In this document: positions 57,842-64,000 of the stretch, piece by piece
Layout: each line of letters starts with the position of its first letter
Position numbering within the stretch: position 1 is the first letter of the stretch
NCBI GenBank assembly: GCA_015680685.1
Contig: MNCI01015670.1
Span: 1,095,916-1,159,915, forward strand
DNA: 64,000 nt
Origin: Gnetum montanum
Lineage: Eukaryota > Streptophyta > Gnetopsida > Gnetales > Gnetaceae
Reading direction: 5' to 3'
Translations under genes and position numbers: made by a program
Notes under the pieces: model-generated
Databases searched by the model: none
The model's input: only the letters and a program-made list of their open reading frames with translations
Told to the model about the DNA's origin: nothing

Positions 57842-60178
57842 AAGACTGAATCCAAGTATCTTCGTGGCACAGATTCCCCTCTACTGAGAGAGCTGTTAAG
57901 GCAGGGCAGTACCATCATTGTCGACGGTAGACGCTGTCGCCACAATCTAAAAATGTTAACACTGCTAGCATGACCAAACACGTTCACGTCGTCGTTCTTG
58001 CGTTGCGTTGCATCCAAATTTTTCAAAGTTATCGGCTCCCAGCGTAAAAATCCAGCGCCGTGGCCGAGGATTTTGGAAATTACATCAGGATCTGTCATTT
58101 TCATGGTTTCCAACTTTCCGTTTACCATGACTAGAAGCGGAGATTAAAAGTTTACCTGCTCCCGAAATGAATGCAATGGTGAGGAAATAGTAAAGAAATA
58201 ATAATTCCATTAGTGCAAACTTCTCTGTGTTACAACACACAAATCTTTCAGAGCGTGTATCACACTACCGAAAATCCATTTGAAAAGGAGCAAACATCAA
58301 ATGTCGTTTCGAACTTGGAAAGTTTGAAATTTCCCGGAAGGAAAGGGCCGTCAAGAGGGTAAAAAGATAAAAGTGATTGCGTGATTGAGTTGTGTTTGCA
58401 GGGGTAAAGCGGAAAAAAGGATAAAACGTGAATACTGATAAACATTGAAAACGTGGCCGCGAAAGATGCGGCAAAATGGTCGACAGCAGGCCATGATGTG
58501 AGATATATACAAATAAAGCACATCATGTGACATAGCAATGGCCATTATCACATGATATTGCATAAAAAAAAAAAAAAAACCCCTCAACCGGCGTGAGACT
58601 CGGCTCCAGCTTTAAGTACCAAAGAAACTTGAATTTTTAAGCTCTTAAGATTCAAAATTTATATCATTCTTCTATTTGCTTTTTTGAAAATAAAATCATT
58701 TTTTATTTTATTATTCTATATATTAGGGCCATTTTTATTTTATTATTCTATATATTAAGGCTAAAACCAAGGCTTATTAATATGTAGAGATGGAACCCAA
58801 GGACATGTAAGCATCATTGATGATGTTCATTCAAGATGTGAAGAGCATAGTCAACACATGTGTATGCTCATGCCCATGCACATGCCCATCTCATGGAATA
58901 TGTATGTACCCAAAAAAATTGTAGAAAAAATTCTAGCTCTTTCTACAACAAGTATAAATTGAAAAACCAAAAATTGTAGAAAATTTTTTAATTATTTCTA
59001 TGTAGAAGTTGCAAAACCAAAATACTTAACCTAGCATATATTGAAAAATCAAAATACTTAACTCTGGAGGTTGAAAACTTCAATTTGCAACCTCTACTTT
59101 ATTGTTCAAAGTATATACCACTCATCTACCCACCTCAATTATGACCAAATTTGTTTTTTACATTATTTATATATGTGTTCGTAGGTCCCACCCCTACTAG
59201 TGGGTTAGTGGGACCCAAGGATACACAATCATGATAATTGATGGCCATCAAATATGCATGTGCTAGCAACATTGCATTAAATACATACTAAGGAAGTTTC
59301 TATGCTCTTCTTTCAAAATGCATGAGTTAGCACAATGAACATGCATAATAATTAAAGCATAGCATAGACACTTTTTTGCAACCGGCAAATGTTCACTAAA
59401 AGCATAATCCTTCCTAAACTACATTCCTTATATTTATAAACCATTTTCCTTTGATTTTTTACTTTTCTTACAGTAAGATTATTGCTGTAGCTTACATTGT
59501 TGTGGGCATTGTCAAAAATAATTCTTGGAAAATCTTCCCTTGCAAAGGGAGAAAGGTTAAAAGGTTAAATGAAATTAAAATTAAAGTTTTATAAAGTCAA
59601 GATTCACAGATTATATTTTCATGCTTTATGATGAACTTTGATAAATGATAATATTTTCAAAATTTTAACCATGCATAATGTAAACATATTTGATCAAGGC
59701 CGCAAAGGTTACTAAAATAGATTGCATTATATGGTCATGCTTTTTTTTGTGAAGCTTTGAGTAAAGATAAATGCCTTGATAAAATATAATGTATTCAAAA
59801 TTTTGAAAAGGTTTGTATAGAATTTTGCAATGAATAACTAAAATTTTATTAGGTCAATAAACCCTTTGTGAATTTATTGGAAGGCAAAAATATATATGCT
59901 ATGAGTTTTAAAAACATAATTAAAACAAATCAACTAGATTTGCAATTGTAATATTCAATCTATGTCATGTTTAAATGCAGTAAGTTGCATGAAAATATGG
60001 TATTCATCTTCAATGCTATTTGTACTTCACACTCGATGTATTTTTTCTTCCTAAGAAATTTTGAGCCAACTCTTAAATGATAAGATCCCATTTGTGTTCT
60101 ACTAATTATTGAGCATAAATGATGAGGAATGGCATACAAATAATTTGGTTTTCAATTAAGACCTCCTTCATGATATTA
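57842..60178. other. Upstream region of LBD-like gene and AT-rich DNA
   Basis: A 98-codon minus-strand reading (58,128-57,832) has the motif KMTDPDVISKIL but no assured family. An A run is at 58,563-58,579. From 58,650 to 60,120 the DNA is very AT-rich with no gene. Degenerate primer-site-like sequence at 60,158-60,178 belongs to the partial LTR I. Confidence 0.4.
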
Positions 60179-60389
60179 TTGCTAAGCGGCGAGTGTCCCC
60201 TACACCCAACCATATGAATCACAAGCATATACACACGATTTGGTCAAACTCTATGGAACTTTGAGCTAATAGTATCCTAGATAACTAAGCATTATGTTGT
60301 TGGTTATTATCTTCCTAAGCATCACTTGTGTTAGCTCAATTGGTATAGTTAAGTGTGATTGAGGCATACGATATTTTCATTTTTATTAT
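60179..60389 (-). repeat. Partial LTR I, interrupted by element H
   Basis: About 211 bp matches the start of the G LTR (GCGGCGAGTGTCCCC near 60,186-60,200 aligns with the GAGGTACCCC part; GTGTGATTGAGGCATACGA aligns with the G stretch near 9,195). The rest must lie beyond H, outside the window. Confidence 0.6.
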
Positions 60390-61226
60390 TGATGAGCGGT
60401 GAGGTACCCCTATACTTAACCATACGAATCACAAGCATTCACACATGATCTAGTCAAATTCTATGGATGGGACTAGCTGTGGCATCTAGATTGTTATGCT
60501 CTAATCACAGTTCACTATCTTCCCACTTGGACTAATGGTATCTTTATCATGTATAGTTTAGTCCAAAGTGAGGCATATGATGTGGTCTAATTTCTATGCT
60601 ACTCCTCATGACGATAAAGAGATAAATTAATTAAACTAATAAATGATGTAAAACAAGATCTAAACTAGCTTAACACAGGCAACCACCCCACTTTCCTGGA
60701 CACATCCTAAACACATATAGTACTATTGGGCTACCAACATTAAGCGTTGCTATGTTACCAAGTACTATATGTATACTCAAAGTGGTCATGCTTGTGTTTA
60801 TTAACAGCTAAAAATAAATTACTTAATTCAAATGTATTTAAGTAGAAAGCATGAAAGTAAGGTCCATTAAAGAAAACATTAGTATATTCTCATTGTTGCA
60901 AGGATTATCAAAAGAGTTCGTTTTTATTCCCATCACATTACTGTGCTTAGGTACATCAATGCTCAAACAAAGAACTGTACACACTTAGACTCCTTCTATG
61001 GGCACGTACAAAATATTCTAACTCTAGAGAGAAGAAACGGTAAGAGCTTCACTACTCTTACTAAAAACTAACTTGAAAACTCATGAAAAACTAATGCCAA
61101 ATCAAGAGCCTAGGCACTATATTTATAGGCTAGCTTATACCCCCTAACATTGGATATTTGACATCGGATTAAGACCCCGACATCGTGGCTCCAACGTTAG
61201 AGTAGATGAAGAAACAGATTTCATCA
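60390..61226 (-). repeat. 3' LTR of element H
   Basis: 837 bp from TGATGAGCGGTGAGGTACCCC to TTTCATCA, highly similar to the G LTR. The U3 end (right) has AACGTTAGAG, GACATCG and CATCGT motifs rather than GATATC. The minus-strand TATA candidate (TATAAATATAG) is at about 61,118-61,128. Confidence 0.82.
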
Positions 61227-61241
61227 TACCCCCATGACTGA
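61227..61241 (-). promoter_or_regulatory. Polypurine tract of element H
   Basis: The minus strand reads TTCAGTCATGGGGGTA directly before the LTR, the same motif as in E at 5902-5915. Confidence 0.65.
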
Positions 61242-61925
61242 ATGAAAACTCATCCTCGAGTGTAGAAGAGAAGGAACAAGTTCTTTACAAAATATTGTGT
61301 AGGTATGGGATTATTAACTGACATACAAATTGACTCAAATGGAACAATAAAATCTGAGTGCACAAGTGTATGGAGATACAACTTTTTACAAAATTGGATG
61401 TTCATGATAAGAGAAGGGAACACCCCGGATAACACTGACATCCGACATCTCTTAATAGCTAAAGAGCAAGGGAGAAGATCCAATGATCATGAATAGTCCT
61501 TGTCATAAGGTGTTGCTACATCATCTTTGGTGAAGATAGTCCAGCTTCCAGTCCATGCTTCCCACTGCAATCACAACAGAATCATAAATTAGTATGCAAT
61601 ATGTAACACATAGATTTTAAATGCCTTGTCTCATCAGTGGTTACACTCGGCTAAGTTGTGATTGTCGTAGATTGATTTATTTAGTAGTGTTAGCAGGAAG
61701 GTTGAAAAATAGAGTAAAATAAATAAGGATTCCATTAAATTGAAAAAGTTTGATACAAGGAAATATTTGAAGAGAGTGTAAGAATTCACAATAGGAAAAA
61801 GGAAAGCTCATTGAAAAATGTTGTGAAGATGTGCACAATGGGATATCATTGATGGGATAAAAAAAAGAATTTGACTGTAAGAGTGTCTAAGGGTAAAAAA
61901 CTTAACTAACCCAACCAAACATATG

Positions 61926-61975
61926 CAAGTGGGTCCTTCCCAAAGTAGGCATAGGCCTTTTATGCCCTTGCATAA
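61926..61975 (-). promoter_or_regulatory. Conserved non-coding block (H copy)
   Basis: The minus strand reads AAGGGCATAAAAGGCC and CCTACTTTGGGAAGGACCC, matching E (5122-5170) and D (24,191-24,240). Confidence 0.55.
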
Positions 61976-62414
61976 CTTCAAATTGAAGAGGTTGTGGGCT
62001 CTGTGGATGATTAATGATTACTGAAGGTTAAGTACAGAAACTTGGAAGGAACTAACTAAGAATTCCAACACATCAAACCAGGACATCGAACCAAAACATG
62101 AAACTAGTAGTGAGGTGAGACATGGAAAGCATAGATGGATGAGAGAGAGTGGAATGGAGTTCCTAATTATGGTCACATGAAGTCCCTTGTGGATTTTGTG
62201 GTTAAATGATTTGATGGGATCCATCCTTAGTCCAGACCAAAACCAACCACGTTCAATGACTATGCATTATCATTCTAACATCTGTCCATCCCCTGAGATA
62301 CAAGAGTGCTCCCATAGAACAACAATCGTTCCTTATTAGGGATGAAAAGAGAAGTAGGAAGTGAGGAAGGGCCTTACTTAAAGGGGACTATTTCCATAAC
62401 TAGTGCTTATAGCC

Positions 62415-62657
62415 CATTTATTCTGTCTAAGGGGTGTGCTTTGAATTTCCATTATTATTATTTTTGAAATGGGAACCACACCATGCAAAGACATGTGCAT
62501 TTATTTTGTCCAAGGGGTGTGCTCTGAATTCTTATCATTTTTTTTCTAATGAGAACTACACCATGCAAGGACACATGCATTTATTTTGTCTAAGGGGTGT
62601 GCTTTGAATTCTCATCATTTTTTCTTTTTTCTATGAGAACCACACCATGCAAGGACT
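62415..62657. repeat. Three tandem copies of an 80-83 bp unit in H
   Basis: Units start at 62,415, 62,498 and 62,578, each with CATTTATT-TGTC-AAGGGGTGTGC near its start and ACACCATGCAAGGAC near its end. E and D lack this expansion. Confidence 0.85.
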
Positions 62658-64000
62658 TATTCAAATTCCTTTTATTGATTAACATGGAATGGTAAGAAAT
62701 CCATGAAAACACACATGCACCCAGGCAAATAGAAAGGCACAAAGGATACTAAAACCCTTTGAATTCATACCTTGTTCAAACCTTTGAATCCTTTTCAATT
62801 TCGGAAACTATCAAAGTCACAAATTTATTAAAGCTTTGTTAATGAAAAAGGGATTGCATGTTTCCAAAACAAGCAAAACCATAGAGTTTTGTGGATGGGT
62901 GGATGTGGTGGACTCACTACCTATTGCATATAAAAGAAACCATGTCCTAATTATCTGTAACAAAATTCAAAGCTAGAAATTAGACACCAACAATCAAATA
63001 ACAAAAATAGTACATACCACCATTAAACAACACATTACTACTATACCTAGCACTTATTAACAAAAAGTTAGAAAATCACACCAAAATAAAATAAAATAAA
63101 ATAAAATATAAAAGAAAGTGTAAAATTTCCAAGAAATAGCAAATGTACTAACGATGGTGTAAAAAAAATTAGAAAAGATTAATAACATGAAAACAAGAAG
63201 ATGTAAAATAAAGAATGTGTAAAACAAAAAGTTGTAAAACAAAAAGATGAAAAACACTTTAGAATCCTGAAGATTAGAATGGGGGACGATCTGCGACTAA
63301 ACATTTGGCCATGAAAAGGATTAATAAGTGGATAAATAGCATCCATGCATATATGAAATATTGGTAACCATTCATGCCCTAGCCACTGGGTGTCTGTTTG
63401 TGGTGTGGTGGTTGGGTACAAAAATTATTGGTCACACACTTGATGGTTAATTGTATAGTGGGTCAGGGTATGAGGTGTGCTAACATTATGGATGTCTGGC
63501 CCATGATTGCACCCTTGATCATGATATGGTATACATGGATTTATTTGTCTTCCCATGCTTGTAGATTCATTGTTTGGATTTAGGATTGGAGTACTGATGG
63601 ATGGTGGCCTTTGTGTATGATCAGAGGATGTTGGTTGAGAGAAGGAAGGTGGTGCACTAGATTGGCATTATGCTAGCTCGGATGATGTGATGGGTCCATG
63701 CGTGGTTTGCTTTGGCGTATGACCTTTCCTCCAAAAGGAATGTTTCCTACATTGTAGTTGGAACCCACTAATGTCAACATGTCTATGCACATTTGTAGCA
63801 CAAGTGATACTTTTTCATTAATATTGTGGTGTTGAACCTTCCTAAGTTGTTGGTGATGACATATAAGAAGGTGGATTTTGAGAATATTGAGGGTAGGATG
63901 GATGGTAGGAGGTGTGAGGTGGTGAACCTTTAGAAGATGTCATGTATTGATGGTACTTGGGATAGTGGTAATGGAAATTTGAAATGAAGGATGTAGAACT
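62658..64000 (-). other. Rest of H internal region in window
   Basis: No gene is supported. On the minus strand GTGAGTCCACCACATCCACC (about 62,895-62,915) matches D near 23,381-23,405, and TTTTGTTTTAC repeats (63,180-63,260) match the T-rich tract after the E coding region. An (AAAAT)n microsatellite is at 63,083-63,107. Confidence 0.5.

Larger units (their letters stand above)
60390..64000 (-). mobile_element. Element H: minus-strand LTR retrotransposon, 5' part outside window
   Basis: The 3' LTR is at 60,390-61,226. Higher coordinates read, on the minus strand, as the 3' internal region seen in element E (CACTCGAGGATGAGTTTTCA, AATAATCCCATACC) and end in a polypurine tract against the LTR. 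No coding domain was recognised in 61,242-64,000, so gag and anything else lie further right. Confidence 0.75.

Noticed and set aside
57832-58210. Possible P450-like start: signal-anchor-like MELLFLYYFLTIAF (58,210) and TDPDVISKIL on the minus strand
   Set aside because: Too short and without heme-binding or other P450 motifs nearby.
1-64000. CRISPR arrays, tRNA or rRNA genes, bacterial-style operons
   Set aside because: None was seen; the short tandem repeats lack the regular spacer pattern of CRISPR and the window is plant repeat DNA.

Overview
This window looks like intergenic DNA from a large, repeat-rich seed-plant genome. It is AT-rich, has no bacterial-style gene packing, and almost every base from 1 to about 50,400 and from 60,179 to 64,000 belongs to Ty3/gypsy-type LTR retrotransposons inserted into one another. 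A conifer or similar giant genome is plausible, but nothing here fixes the species. There is one assembly gap (N run, 37,823-38,345).

Layout. (1) 1-6718: element E, plus strand, 5' LTR cut by the window edge; it carries gag and an aspartic protease but no reverse transcriptase. (2) 6719-9916: element G, minus strand, gag remnant and 5' LTR; E is inserted into it. (3) 9917 to about 11,500: minus-strand remnant J with the end of an integrase gene. (4) About 11,550-16,924 and 49,878 to about 50,400: element F, plus strand, badly decayed gag and a coiled-coil ORF. (5) 16,925-49,872: element D, inserted in F with target-site duplication CATGT. D has gag at its left, an env-position ORF at its right, and was itself split by two insertions: A (18,571-21,822, duplication AAAAC) and C (24,483-45,397, duplication CTTCA). 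(6) C is a 20.9 kb Tat-lineage-like gypsy element with gag, protease, RT, two RNase H domains and integrase, plus a long antisense gene with several introns between protease and RT. C was in turn hit by B (36,077-38,755, duplication GCCGC). A and B belong to the same family. (7) About 50,412-60,178: candidate LTR of F, unassigned AT-rich DNA, then low-copy DNA with a short LOB-domain-like gene on the minus strand at 57,274-57,806. (8) 60,179-64,000: partial minus-strand LTR I broken by minus-strand element H, which runs off the window.

How the pieces relate. E, D, F, G, H, I and J share LTR ends (TGATG...CATCA) and a purine motif CAGTYATGGGGGA; E, D and G also share a tRNA-Asp-like primer site, and E, D and H a conserved non-coding block before the 3' LTR. 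Only remnant J shows pol sequence, so E and D look like deletion derivatives that depend on an autonomous relative. C is a different lineage and carries its own pol, now full of in-frame stops.

The most unusual things are the antisense, intron-containing gene inside C (five introns whose splicing keeps the reading frame), and the A/B family, whose two copies share about 1.4 kb at one end and 40 bp at the other but carry completely different cargo between. In A the cargo includes a broken gene fragment resembling plant TTYH-like transmembrane proteins and a PPR-like fragment. All coordinates come from reading the sequence by eye; family names rest on motif recognition, not database searches.
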